Of a stretch of 64,000 bases of DNA, positions 25,901-39,700 are shown piece by piece. Each line of letters begins with the position of its first letter. Position 1 is the first letter of the stretch. The DNA comes from Calliopsis andreniformis. Lineage: Eukaryota; Arthropoda; Insecta; Hymenoptera; Andrenidae. The position numbers and the translations under genes are program-made. Where the stretch lies: positions 2,480,001 to 2,544,000 of the forward strand of contig NW_027480467.1 in assembly GCF_051401765.1 (NCBI RefSeq). The letters run 5' to 3'. The notes beneath the pieces were generated by a model. It saw only the letters and a program-made list of their open reading frames with translations. It did no database searches and was not told where the DNA came from.

Positions 25901-27060
25901 CTCAACACTCAATCCTCAGTCCTTAGTCCTCAATCCTCAATCCTCAACCCTCAGCCCTCATCGTCAATCCTCAAACCACAATTCTCAATCCTCAACCGTC
26001 AATCCTCAATACTCAATCTTCAATCCTCAATCCTCAATTCTCAATACTCAATACTCAATCCTCAATCGACAATCCTCAATCCCCAATCCTCAATCTTCAA
26101 TCCTCAATCCTCAATCCTCAATCCTCAATCCTCAATCTTCAATTCCCAATTCTCGATCCTCAATCCTCAACCCTCAATCCTCAATCCTCAATAATCAATC
26201 TCCAATCCTAGATCCCCAATCCCCAATCCTCAATCCTTAATCCTCAATCTTCAATCCTCAATCCCTATTCCTCAATCTTCAATCCTCAATGCTCAATCCT
26301 CAATCCTCAACCCTCAGCCCTCAATCCTCAACCCTCAGTCCTCGCACTCAATCCTCAACCCTTAATAATCAATCCGCAATCTTCAATCATCAATACTCAA
26401 ACTTCAATCCTCAATCATCAATCCTCAATCCTCAATCCTCAACCCTCAATCCTCAGTCCTCAAACCTCAATTCCGAATCCTCAATCCTGAATCCTCAATC
26501 TTCATCCCTCAGTCCGCATCAATCAATTGTCAATCCTCAATCCTCAATAGAATATCCTCAATTCACAGTTTTCAATACTCAATCCCCAACCTTCAATCTT
26601 CAAATCTCAATCCACAAACATTAATTCTCATCACTCAACCATCAACACTCAGTCCTCAACCTTAAATCCTCAATCCTCAATCCTCAATCGTCAATCCTCA
26701 ATCCCAAATCCTCTATCATCAATCCTCAATCCGCAATCCTCAATCCCCAATACTCAATCCTCAATCTTCAATCCTCAATACTCAATCCTCAATCCTCAAT
26801 CCTCAGTCCTCATTCTTCAACCTTCAATACACAATCCTCAATCTTCAATCCTCAATCCTCAGTCCCCAATTCTCAATCCTCAATCCTGAAATCCTCAGAC
26901 CTCAAACATCAATACTCAACCCTCAGTCCTCGTCCTCAATCCACTACCCTCAATCCTCAATCCTCAATCTTCAATCATCAATATTGAATCTTCAATCCTC
27001 AATCCTCAATCCTCGATCCTCAATCCTCAATCCTCAATGTTCAATCCTCAATACCCAATC
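22958..27060. repeat. Third, shortened copy of the 7.6 kb unit
   Basis: Matches 10,187-14,812. The offset is about 12,765 at the class A landmark (23302), 12,758 at the first class B core (24237), then 12,248 from core 24747 onward. The drop of 510 means one 510-base unit is missing here: this copy has two (cores 24237 and 24747) where copies a and b have three. Class D (25793) and class E (26546) follow in the same order. The match stops at 27,060 within CAATACCCAATCC, where a CAGTCCTCAGTCC segment takes over. Confidence 0.85.
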
Positions 27061-27256
27061 CTCAGTCCTCAGTCCTCAAACCTCAATCCTCAACCCTCAG
27101 CCCTCATAGTCAATCCTCAATCCTCAATCCTCAATCCTCAATCCTCAATCTTCAATCCTCAATACTGAATCTTCAATCCTCAATCCTCAATCCTCAATCC
27201 TCAGTCCTCAGTCCTCAAACCTCAATCCTCAAACCTCAGCCCTCATAGTCAATCCT

Positions 27257-28576
27257 CAATCGTCAATCCTCAATCCCCAATCCTTAATCTTCAATCCTCA
27301 ATCCTCAATCCTCAATCCACAATCCTCAATATTCAATCCTCAATACTCAATCTTCAATCCTCAATCCTCAATCCTCAATCCTCAATCCTCAATCCTCATT
27401 CCTCAATCCTCAGACCGCAAACCTCAATTCTGAATCCTCAATCCTGAATTCTCAACCTTCAGCCCTCAGTCCTCAACAATCACGTGACAATCCTCAATCC
27501 TCAATAGAATATCCTCAATTCACAGTTTTGGATACACAATACTCAATGTGCAATCTTCAAATCTCTATCCACAAACATCAATTCTCATCACTCAACCCTC
27601 AACACTCAGTCCTCAATGTTCAATCCTCAATCCTCAATCCTCAATCTTCAATCCTCAATACTCAGACTCAATCCTCAATCCTCATTCTTCAATCCTCAAT
27701 ACGCAGTCCTCAATCTTCAATCCTAAACCCTCAATCCTCAATTCTCAATCCTCAACCCTCAGTCCTCAGTCCTCAAACCGCAATCCTCAACCCTCAGCCC
27801 TCATAGTCAATCCTCAATCCTCAATTCTCAATACCCAATCTTCAATCCTCAATACTGAATCTTCAATCCTCAATCCTCAATCCTCAATTCTCAATCCTCA
27901 ATACTCAGTCATCAATCGTCAATCCTCAATCCTCAATCCTCAATCTTCAATCATCAATATTCAATCTTCAATCCTCAATCCTCAATCCTCAATCCTCAAT
28001 CCTCAATCCTCAATCCTCAATCCTCAATCTTCAATCCTCAATACTCAATCTTCAATCCTCAATCCTCAATCCTCAATCCTCAATCCTCATTCTTCAATCC
28101 TCAATACCCAATCCTCAATCTTGAATCCTCAATCATCAATCCTCAATTCTCGATCCTCAATCCTCAATCCTCAGAAATCAAGCATCAATACACAACCATC
28201 AGTCCTCGTCCTCAATCCACAGCCCTCAGTCCTCAATCCTCAATCTTCAATCATCAATATTCAACCTTCAGTCCTCAATCATCAGTCCTCAATCCTCAAT
28301 CCTCAATCCCCAATGTTCAATCCGCAATACCCAATCCTCAATCCTCAGTCCTCAAACCTCAATCCTGAATCCTCAATCCTGAATCCTCAATCTTCAGACC
28401 TAAGTCCTCAACAATCAGTTGTCAATTCTCAATCCTCAATAGAATATCATCAATTCACAGTTTTCAATACTCAATACTCAATCTGCAATCTTTAAATCTC
28501 TATCCACAATCATCAATTCTCATCACTCAACCCTCAACACTCAGTCCCCAATACTCAATCTTCAATCCTCAATCCT
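27257..28576. repeat. Fourth partial copy, offset 4,201 from copy c
   Basis: Class A (27503) and class B (28438) cores lie exactly 4,201 after 23302 and 24237. The copy ends shortly after its first class B landmark, where copy c goes on to the second 510-base unit. Private marks include CACGTGACAATCC near 27,481 and TTTGGATACAC near 27,528. The preceding 27,061-27,256 is a short junction of CAGTCCTCAGTCC and CATAGT-containing units. Confidence 0.82.
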
Positions 28577-30479
28577 CAATTCTCAATCTTCAATCCTCAA
28601 CACTCAATCCTCAATCCTCAATATTCAATCCTCAATAATCAATCTTCAATCCTCAACCCGCAATCATCAATCCTCAATCCTCAATCCTCAGTCATCAGTC
28701 CTCAATCTTCAATACTCAATCGTCAATCCACAGTCCTCAATCATCAACGCTCAATCCTCGTCCCTCAAACCTCAATCCTCAACCCACAGTCCCCATCCTC
28801 AATTCTCAATTCTCAACCCTCAATCCTCAACCCTCAATCTTCAATCCTCAATCCCCAGTCCTCAATCTTCAATCCTCAATGCTCAATCCTCAATCCTCAA
28901 TCCTCAATCCTCAGTCCTCAATCCTCAATCCTCAATCCTCAATCCTCAATCTTCAATCATCAATACTCAATCTTCAATCCTCAATACTCAATTCTCATTC
29001 GTCCATACTCAATCCTTAATCGTCAATCCTCAATCCCCAATCGTCAATCTTCAATCCTCAATCCTCAATCCTCAATCTTCAATCCTGAATACTCAATCTT
29101 AAATCCTTAATCCTCAATCCTCAATCCTCAACCCTCAATCCTCAATCCTCAATATTCAACACACAACCGTCAACCATAAATCCTCAACTACTCAACCATC
29201 AACCCTCAAGACTCAATACTCAATAGAATACCCTGAATTCTCATCGGTCAATACTCAATCCACAAAAATCAATAATCAAATCTCAACCCACAAAAATCAA
29301 TCCTCAACACTCATTCCTCTGTATTCAATCCTCCATCCTCAATCTTCAATCCTCAATCCTCAATCATCAATCCTCAATCTTCAATCCTCTATTCTCAATC
29401 CTCAATCCTCAATCCTCAATCTTCAATCCTCAATACTCAGTCATCAATCCTCAATCCTCAATTCTCAATCCTCAATCCTTAATCCTCAATCTTCAATCCT
29501 CAATCCCCAGTCCTCAATCTTCAATCCCCAATGCCCAATACTCAATCCTCAATCCTCAGTCCTCAATCCTCTAACCCTCAGTCCTCGGCCTGAATCCTCA
29601 TCCCTCAATAATCAATCCGCAATCTTCAATCATCAATACTCAATCTTCAATCCTCAATCCTCAATTCTCAATCCTCAATCCTCAATACTCAATCCCCAGT
29701 CCTCAGTCCCCAATCTTCAATACTCAATCCGCCAATCCTCAATATTCAGCACACAACCCTCAACCATCAATCCTCAATACTCAACCATCAATCCTCAATT
29801 CTCAATACACAGTAGAATATCCTGAGTTCTCAGTTTTCAATACTCAATCCTCAATCTTCAATCTTCGAATCTCCATCCACAAACATCAATTCTCATCTCT
29901 AAACCCTCAACACACAGTCCTCAATCTTCAATACTCAATCCTCAATCCTCAATCTTCAATCCTCAATACTCAATCTTCAATCCTCAATCCTCAATTCTCA
30001 ATCTTCAATCCTCAACCCTCAATCCTCAATCATCAATATTCAATCCTCAATACTCAATCTTCAATCCTCAATTCGCAATCATCAATCCTCAATCCTCAAT
30101 CCTCAATCCTCAATCCTCAATCCTCAGTCCTCAAACCACAATCCTGAATCCTCAATCCTGAATCCTCAATCTTCAGCGCCCTGTCCTCAACAATCAGTTA
30201 TCAATCCTCAATCCTCAATAGAATATCCTCAGTTCGGAGTTTTCCATACGCAATACTCAATCTGCAATCTTCAAATCTCTATCCACAAACATCAATTCTC
30301 ATCACTCAACCCTCAACACTCAGTCCCCAATCCTCAATCTACAATCCTCAATCCTCAATCCTCAATCCTCAATCCTCTATCTTCAATCCTCAATACCCAG
30401 TCCTCAATCTTCAATCCTCAATCCTCAATCCTCAATCTTCAATCCTCAATCCTCAATCCTCTATCCTCAATCCTCATTC
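28577..30479. repeat. Least repeated stretch of the array
   Basis: Still pure heptamer sequence, but I could not match its order of units over long distance to another part of the window. It holds a class D landmark with changed bases (core 29222, AGAATACCCTGAATTC, CATCGGTC), a hybrid landmark at 29811 (AGTAGAATATCCTGAGTTC) and a class C subtype landmark (30217). It has unusual units such as CAAAAATCAATAATC, CAACTACTCAACC and TCGAATCTCC. The last ~250 bases resemble 60,030-60,280. It may be an older, less recently duplicated part of the array. Confidence 0.6.
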
Positions 30480-33400
30480 TTCAATCCCCAATACCCAATG
30501 CTCAATCTTCAATCCTCAATCCTGAATCCTCAATTCTCAATCCTCAATCCTCAGTCCTCAGTCCTCAAACCTCAATCCTCAACCCTCAGCCCTCATAGTC
30601 ATTCCTCAATCCTCAATCCTCAATCCTCATTCTTCAATCCTCAATACCCAACCCTCAGTCTTGAATCCTCAATCCTCAATCCTCAATTCTCAATCCTCAA
30701 TCCTAAATCCTCAGACCTCAAACATCAATACTCAACCCTCAGTCCTCGTCCTCAATCCACAGCCCTCAATCCTCAATCCTCAATCTTCAATCATCAATAT
30801 TCAATCTTCAGTCCTCAACCCTCAGTCCTCAATCCTCAATCCTCAATCCTCAATGCTCAATCCGTAATACCCAATCCTCAATCCTCAGTCCTCAAACCTC
30901 AATCCTGAATTCTCAAGCCTGAATCCTCAATCTTCAGACCTAAGTCCTCAACAATCATTTGTCAATCCTCAATCGTCAATCCTCAATATTCCACACAACC
31001 CTCAACCATCAATCCTCAATACTCAACCATCAATACTCAAGCGTCAATCCTCAATCCTCAATCCTCAACCCTCAATCCTCAGTCCTCAAACCTCAATCCC
31101 GAATCCTCAACCCTGAATCCTCAATCTTCAGCCCTCAGTCCTCAACAATCAATTGTCAATCCTCAATCCTCAATAGAATATCCTCAATTCACAGTATTTC
31201 AATACTCAATCCCCATTCTTCAATCTTCAAATCTCAATCCACAAACATCAATTCCCATCACTCAACCCTCAACACTAAGTCCTCAATATTCAATCCACAA
31301 TCCTCAATCCTCAATCTTCAATCCTCAATCCTCAATCATCAATCGTCATTACTCAATCCTCAATCGTCAATCCTCAATCCCCAATCCTCAATCTTCAATC
31401 CTCAATCCTCAATAGCCAATCTTCAATCCTCAATACTCAATCTTCAATCCTCAATCATCAATCCTCAGTCCTCAATCCTCAATCGTCAATCCTCAATCCT
31501 CAATCCTCAATTCTCAATCCTCAATCCTCAATCCTCAGACCTCAAACATCAATACTCAACCATCAGACCTCGTCCTCAATCCACAACCCTCAATCCTCAA
31601 TCCTCAACCTTCAATCATCAACATTCAATCTTCAATCCTCAATCCTCAATCCTCAATCCTCAATCCTCAATCCTCAATCCTCAATGTTCAATCCTCAATC
31701 CTCAATCCTCAATCTTCAATCCTCAACCCTCAATCCTCAATCCTCAATCCTCAGACCTCAATCCTCAGTCCTCAAACCACAATCCTGAATCCTCAATCCT
31801 GAAACCTCAATCTACAGCCTTCAGTCCTCAACAATCAGTTGTCAATCCTCAATGCTCAATAGAATATCCTCAGTTCAGAGTTTTCCATACGCAATACTCT
31901 ATCTGCAATCTTCAAATCTCTATCCACAAACAACAATTCTCATCACTCAACCCTCAACACTCAGTCCCCAATCCTCAATCTTCAATCCTCAATCCTCAAT
32001 CCTCAATCCCCAATCCTCAATCTTCAATCCTTAATACTCAATCTTCAATGCTCAATCTTCAATCCTCAATCCTCAATCTTCAATCCTCAATCCTCAGTCC
32101 TCAATCCTCAATCCTCATTCTTCAATCCTCAATACCCAGTCCTCAATCTTCAATCCTAAATCCTCAATCCTCAATTCTCAGTCCTCAATCCTCAGTCCTC
32201 AGTCCTCAAACCGCAATCCTCAACCCTCAGCCCTCATAGTCAATCCGCAATCCTCAATTCTCAATACTCAATCTTCAATCCTCAATACTGAATCTTCAAT
32301 CCTCAATCCTCAATCCTCAATTCTCAACCCTCAATACTCAGTCCTCATAGTCAATCCTCAATCCTCAATCCTATTTCTTCAATCATCAATATTCAATCTT
32401 CAATCCTCAATCCTCAATCCTCAATCCTCAATCCTCAATCCTCAATCCTCAATCCTCAATCTTCAATCCTCAATACTCATTCTTCAATCCTCAACCCTCA
32501 ATCCTCAATCCTTAATGCTCATTCTTCAATCCTCAATACCCAATCCTCAATCTTGAATCCTCAATCCTCAATCCTCAATTCTCGATCCTCAATCCTCAAT
32601 CCTCAGAAATCAAACATCAATACTCAACCATCAGCCCTCGTCCTCAATCCACAGACCTCAATCCTCAATCCTCAATCTTCAATCATCAATATTCAACCTT
32701 CAGTCCTCAATCATCAGTCCTCAATCCTCAATCCTCAATCCCCAATGTTCAATCCGCAATACCCAATCCTCAATCCTCAGTCCTCAAACCTCAATCCTGA
32801 ATCCTCAATCCTGAATCCTCAATCTTCAGACCTAAGTCCTCAACAATCAGTTGTCAATTCTCAATCCTAAATAGAATATCATCAATTCACAGTTTTCAAT
32901 ACTCAATACTCAATCTGCAATCTTTAAATCTCTATCCACAATCATCAATTCTCATCACTCAACCCTCAACACTCAGTCCCCAATCCTCAATCTTCAATCC
33001 TCAATCCTCAATCCTCAATCCCCAAACCTCAATCTTCAATCCTCAATCCTCAATCCTCAATCCTCATTCTTCAATCCTCAATACCCAATCCTCAATCTTC
33101 AATCCTCAATCCTAAATCCTCAATTCTCAATCCTCAATCCTCAGTCCTCAGCCCTAAAACCTTAACCATCAACCCTCAGCCCTCATCCTCAATCCTCAAT
33201 CCTCATTCCTCAATCCTCAACCTTCAATCCTCAATTCTCAATCTTCAATGCTCAATCCTCTATCCTCAATTCTCAATCCTCAACCCTCTGTCCACAGTCC
33301 TGAAACCTCAATCCTCAAACCTCAGCCCTCATCCTCAATCCTCAATCCTCAATCCTCAATCCTCAACCCTCAATCCTCAACACTCAATCCTCAGTCCTCA

Positions 33401-34857
33401 GTCCTCAATCCTCAATCCTCAACCCTCAATCCTCAATCCTCAACCTTCAATCATCAATATTCAATCTTCAATCCTCAATCCTCAATCCTCAATCCTCAAT
33501 CCTCAATCCTCAATCCTCAATGTTCAATCCTCAATCCTCAATCCTCAATCTTCAATCCTCAACCCTCAATCCTCAATACTCAATCGTCAAACCTCAATCC
33601 TCAGTCCTCAAACCACAATCCTGAATCCTCAATCCTGAAACCTCAATCTTCAGCCCTCAGTCCTCAACAATCTGTTGTCAATCCTCAATGCTCAATAGAA
33701 TATCCTCAGTTCAGAGTTTTCCATACGCAATACTCAATCTGCAATCTTCAAATCTCTATCCACAAACATCAATTCTCATCTCTCAACCCTCAACGCTCAG
33801 TCCTCAATCTTCAATCCTCAATCCTCAATCCTCGATTCTCAATCCTCAATCCTAAATCCTCAGACCTCAAACATCAATACTCAACCCTCAGTCCTCGTCC
33901 TCAATCCACAGCCCTCAATCCTCAATCCTCAATCTTCAATCATCAATATTCAATCTTCAGTCCTCAACCCTCAGTCCTCAATCCTCATTCCTCAATCCTC
34001 AATGCTCAATCCGTAATAACCAATCCTCAATCCTCAGTCCTCAAACCTCAATCCTGAATTCTCAAGCCTGAATCCTCAATCTTCAGACCTAAGTACTCAA
34101 CATTCAGTTGTCAATTCTCAATCCTCAATAGAATATCATCAATTCACAGTTTTCAATACTCAATACTCAATCTGCAATCTTTAGATCTCTATCCACAAAC
34201 ATCAATTCTCATCACTCAACCCTCAGCTCTCAGACCCCAATCCTCAATCTTCAATCCTCAATCCTCAATCCTCAATCCTTAATACTCAATACTCAATCCT
34301 CAATCGTCAATCCTCAATCCCCAATCCTTAATTTTCAATCCTCAATCCTCAATCCTCAATCTTGCATCCTCAATACTCAATCTTCAATCCCCAATCCTCA
34401 ATCTTCAATCCTCAATCCTCAATCCTCAATCCTCAATCCTCAATCCTCAATCTTCAATCCTCAACACTCAATCATCAATCTTCAATCCTCAATTCTCAAT
34501 CTTCAATCCTCAAATCTCAATCCTCAACATTCAATCCTCAATACTCAATCTTCAATCGTCAATCCTCAGTCCTCATCCTCAATCCTCAATCCTCAATCCT
34601 CAATCTTCAATCCTCAATACTCAATATTCAATCCTCAATCCTCAATCCTCAGACCTCAAACCTCAATTCTGAAACTTCAATCCTGAATCCTCAATCTTCA
34701 GCCCTCAGTCCTCAACAATCAGGTGACAATCCTCAATCCTCAATAGAATATCCTCAATCCGCAGTTTTCGATACGCAATACTCAATCTGCAATCTTCAAA
34801 TCTCTATCCACAAACATCAATTCTCATCACTCAACCCTCTACACTCAGTCCTCAATG
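30480..34857. repeat. Tandem ~4.4 kb unit, copy 1
   Basis: Followed directly by a second copy at 34,858. From 30,480 to 32,798 the offset is constant at 4,378. From the class B core at 32870 to about 33,830 it is 4,490 (a gain of 112, 16 heptamers, in copy 2). From about 33,830 to the end it is 4,847 (a further 357, 51 heptamers). Landmarks in order: E 31172, C 31858, B 32870, C 33694, B 34127, A 34742. The preceding half landmark near 30936 is also shared. Confidence 0.87.
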
Positions 34858-37800
34858 TTCAATCCCCAATACCCAATGCTCAATCTTCAATCCTCAATCC
34901 TGAATCCTCAATTCTCAATCCTCAATCCTCAGTCCTCAGTCCTCAAACCTCAATCCTCAACCCTCTGCCCTCATAGTCATTCCTCAATCCTCAATCCTCA
35001 ATCCTCATTCTTCAATCCTCAATACCCAATCCTCAGTCTTGAATCCTCAATCCTCAATCCTCAATTCTCAATCCTCAATCCTAAATCCTCAGACCTCAAA
35101 CATCAATACTCAACCCTCAGTCCTCGTCCTCAATCCACAGCCCTCAATCCTCAATCCTCAATCTTCAATCATCAATATTCAATCTTCAGTCCTCAACCCT
35201 CAGTCCTCAATCCTCAATCCTCAATCCTCAATGCTCAATCCGTAATACCCAATCCTCAATCCTCAGTCCTCAAACCTCAATCCTGAATTCTCAAGACTGA
35301 ATCCTCAATCTTCAGACCTAAGTCCTCAACAATCATTTGTCAATCCTCAATCCTCAATCCTCAATATTCCACACAACCCTCAACCATCAATCCTCAATAC
35401 TCAACCATCAATACTCAAGCGTCAATCCTCAATCCTCAATCCTCAACCCTCAATCCTCAGTCCTCAAACCTCAATCCCGAATCCTCAACCCTGAATCCTC
35501 AATCTTCAGCCCTCAGTCCTCAACAATCAATTGTCAATCCTCAATCCTCAATAGAATATCCTCAATTCACAGTATTTCAATACTCAATCCCCATTCTTCA
35601 ATCTTCAAATCTCAATCCACAAACATCAATTCCCATCACTCAACCCTCAACACTAAGTCCTCAATATTCAATCCACAATCCTCAATCCTCAATCTTCAAT
35701 CCTCAATCCTCAATCATCAATCGTCATTACTCAATCCTCAATCGTCAATCCTCAATCCCCAATCCTCAATCTTCAATCCTCAATCCTCAATAGCCAATCT
35801 TCAATCCTCAATACTCAATCTTCAATCCTCAATCATCAATCCTCAGTCCTCAATCCTCAATCGTCAATCCTCAATCCTCAATCCTCAATTCTCAATCCTC
35901 AATCCTCAATCCTCAGACCTCAAACATCAATACTCAACCATCAGACCTCGTCCTCAATCCACAACCCTCAATCCTCAATCCTCAACCTTCAATCATCAAC
36001 ATTCAATCTTCAATCCTCAATCCTCAATCCTCAATCCTCAATCCTCAATCCTCAATCCTCAATGTTCAATCCTCAATCCTCAATCCTCAATCTTCAATCC
36101 TCAACCCTCAATCCTCAATCCTCAATCCTCAGACCTCAATCCTCAGTCCTCAAACCACAATCCTGAATCCTCAATTCTGAAACCTCAATCTACAGCCCTC
36201 AGTCCTCAACAATCAGTTGTCAATCCTCAATGCTCAATAGAATATCCTCAGTTCAGAGTTTTCCATACGCAATACTCTATCTGCAATCTTCAAATCTCTA
36301 TCCACAAACAACAATTCTCATCACTCAACCCTCAACACTCAGTCCCCAATCCTCAATCTTCAATCCTCAATCCTCAATCCTCAATCCCCAATCCTCAATC
36401 TTCAATCCTTAATACTCAATCTTCAATGCTCAATCTTCAATCCTCAATCCTCAATCTTCAATCCTCAATCCTCAGTCCTCAATCCTCAATCCTCATTCTT
36501 CAATCCTCAATACCCAGTCCTCAATCTTCAATCCTAAATCCTCAATCCTCAATTCTCAGTCCTCAATCCTCAGTCCTCAGTCCTCAAACCGCAATCCTCA
36601 ACCCTCAGCCCTCATAGTCAATCCGCAATCCTCAATTCTCAATACTCAATCTTCAATCCTCAATACTGAATCTTCAATCCTCAATCCTCAATCCTCAATT
36701 CTCAACCCTCAATACTCAGTCCTCATAGTCAATCCTCAATCCTCAATCCTATTTCTTCAATCATCAATATTCAATCTTCAATCCTCAATCCTCAATCCTC
36801 AATCCTCAATCCTCAATCCTCAATCCTCAATCCTCAATCTTCAATCCTCAATACTCATTCTTCAATCCTCAACCCTCAATCCTCAATCCTTAATCCTCAT
36901 TCTTCAATCCTCAATACCCAATCCTCAATCTTGAATCCTCAATCCTCAATCCTCAATTCTCGATCCTCAATCCTCAATCCTCAGAAATCAAACATCAATA
37001 CTCAACCATCAGCCCTCGTCCTCAATCCACAGACCTCAATCCTCAATCCTCAATCTTCAATCATCAATATTCTATCTTCAGTCCTCAATCATCAGTCCTC
37101 AATCCTCAATCCTCAATCCTAAATGTTCAATCCGCAATACCCAATCCTCAATCCTCAGTCCTCAAACCTCAATCCTCAATGTTCAATCCTCAATCCTCAA
37201 TCCTCAATCTTCAATCCTCAATCATCAATCCTCAATCCTCAATCCTCAATCCTCAAACCTCAATCCTCAGTCCTCAAACCACAATCCTGAATCCTCAATC
37301 CTGAAACCTCAATCTTCAGCCCTCAGTCCTCAACAATCAGTTGTCAATCCTCAATCCTCAATAGAATATCCTCAGTTCAGAGTTTTCCATACGCAATACT
37401 CACTCTGCAATCTTCAAATCTCTATCCACAAACATCAATTCTCATCACTCAACCCTCAACACTCAGTCCCCAATCCTCAATCTTCAATCCTCAATCCTCA
37501 ATCCTCAATCCCCAATCCTCAATCTTCAATCCTCAATCCTCAATCCTCAACCCTCATTCTTCAATCCTCAATACCCAATCCTCAATCTTCAATCCTCAAT
37601 CCTAAATCCTCAATTCTCAATCCTCAATCCTCAGTCCTCAGCCCTAAAACCGTAACCATCAACCCTCAGCCCTCATCCTCAATCCTCAATCCTCATTCCT
37701 CAATCCTCAACCTTCAATCCTCAATTCTCAATCTTCAATGCTCAATCCTCTATCCTCAATTCTCAATCCTCAACCCTCTGTCCACAGTCCTGAAACCTCA

Positions 37801-39700
37801 ATCCTCAAACCTCAGCCCTCATCCTCAATCCTCAATCCTCAATCCTCAATCCTCAACCCTCAATCCTCAACACTCAATCCTCAGTCCTCAGTCCTCAATC
37901 CTCAATCCTCAACCCTCAATCCTCAATCCTCAACCTTCAATCATCAATATTCAATCTTCAATCCTCAATCCTCAATCCTCAATCCTCAATCCTCAATCCT
38001 CAATCCTCAATGTTCAATCCTCAATCCTCAATCCTCAATCTTCAATCCTCAACCCTCAATCCTCAATCCTCAATCCTCAAACCTCAATCCTCAGTCCTCA
38101 AACCACAATCCTGAATCCTCAATCCTGAAACCTCAATCTTCAGCCCTCAGTCCTCAACAATCTGTTGTCAATCCTCAATGCTCAATAGAATATCCTCAGT
38201 TCAGAGTTTTCCATACGCAATACTCAATCTGCAATCTTCAAATCTCTATCCACAAACATCAATTCTCATCTCTCAACCCTCAACACTCAGTCCTCAATCT
38301 TCAATCCTCAATCCTCAATCCTCAAAGTTCAATCCTCAATACTCAATTTTCAATCCTCAATCCTCAATTCTCAATCTTCAATCCTCAACCCTCAATCCTC
38401 AATCCTCAATATTCAATCCTCAATCCTCAATCCTCAATCCTCAATCCTCGTTCTTCAATCCTCAATCCACAATCCTCAATATTCAATCCTCAATACTCAA
38501 TCTTCAATCCTCAATCCTAAATCCACAATCCTCAATCCTCAATCCTCATTCCTCAATCCTCAATCTTCAACCCTCAATACTCAATCTTCAGTCCTCAATC
38601 CCCAATCCTCAATCCTCAATCCTCATTCTTCAATCCTCAATACCCAATCCTCAGTCTTGAATCCTCAATCCTCAATCCTCGATTCTCAATCCTCAATCCT
38701 AAATCCTCAGACCTCAAACATCAATACTCAACCCTCAGTCCTCGTCCTCAATCCACAGCCCTCAATCCTCAATCCTCAATCTTCAATCATCAATATTCAA
38801 TCTTCAGTCCTCAACCCTCAGTCCTCAATCCTCATTCCTCAATCCTCAATGCTCAATCCGTAATACCCAATCCTCAATCCTCAGTCCTCAAACCTCAATC
38901 CTGAATTCTCAAGCCTGAATCCTCAATCTTCAGACCTAAGTACTCAACATTCAGTTGTCAATTCTCAATCCTCAATAGAATATCATCAATTCACAGTTTT
39001 CAATACTCAATACTCAATCTGCAATCTTTAGATCTCTATCCACAAACATCAATTCTCATCACTCAACCCTCAGCTCTCAGACCCCAATCCTCAATCTTCA
39101 ATCCTCAATCCTCAATCCTCAATCCTTAATACTCAATACTCAATCCTCAATCGTCAATCCTCAATCCCCAATCCTTAATTTTCAATCCTCAATCCTCAAT
39201 CCTCAATCTTGCATCCTCAATACTCAATCTTCAATCCCCAATCCTCAATCTTCAATCCTCAATCCTCAATCCTCAATCCTCAATCCTCAATCCTCAATCT
39301 TCAATCCTCAACACTCAATCATCCATCTTCAATCCTCAATTCTCAATCTTCAATCCTCAAAGCTCAATCCTCAACATTCAATCCTCAATACTCAATCTTC
39401 AATCGTCAATCCTCAGTCCTCATCCTCAATCCTCAATCCTCAATCCTCAATCTTCAATCCTCAATACTCAATATTCAATCCTCAATCCTCAATCCTCAGA
39501 CCTCAAACCTCAATTCTGAAACTTCAATCCTGAATCCTCAATCTTCAGCCCTCAGTCCTCAACAATCAGGTGACAATCCTCAATCCTCAATAGAATATCC
39601 TCAATCCGCAGTTTTCGATACGCAATACTCAATCTGCAATCTTCAAATCTCTATCCACAAACATCAATTCTCATCACTCAACCCTCTACACTCAGTCCTG
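34858..39700. repeat. Tandem ~4.8 kb unit, copy 2
   Basis: Landmarks: E 35550, C 36236, C 37360, C 38184, B 38974, A 39589. They parallel copy 1 except that position 37360 carries class C where copy 1 has class B (32870). About 190 bases around it are class C-type too, which looks like gene conversion or a local double exchange. A 357-base block at about 38,325-38,680 (CAAAGTTCAATCC, CAATTTTCAATCC, CCTCGTTCTTC) is absent from copy 1 but found near 52.5 and 53.0 kb, so loss from copy 1 is the simpler reading. Confidence 0.85.

Noticed and set aside
28577..30479. Transposon insertion in the unfamiliar stretch
   Set aside because: The sequence remains in heptamer units throughout, with no terminal repeats, target-site duplication or coding sequence.
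33150..33175. Telomere-like CCCTAAA in GCCCTAAAACC (also near 37,645 and 51,809)
   Set aside because: It is a single occurrence within a variant unit, not a tandem telomeric run, and is copied with its duplicated segment.
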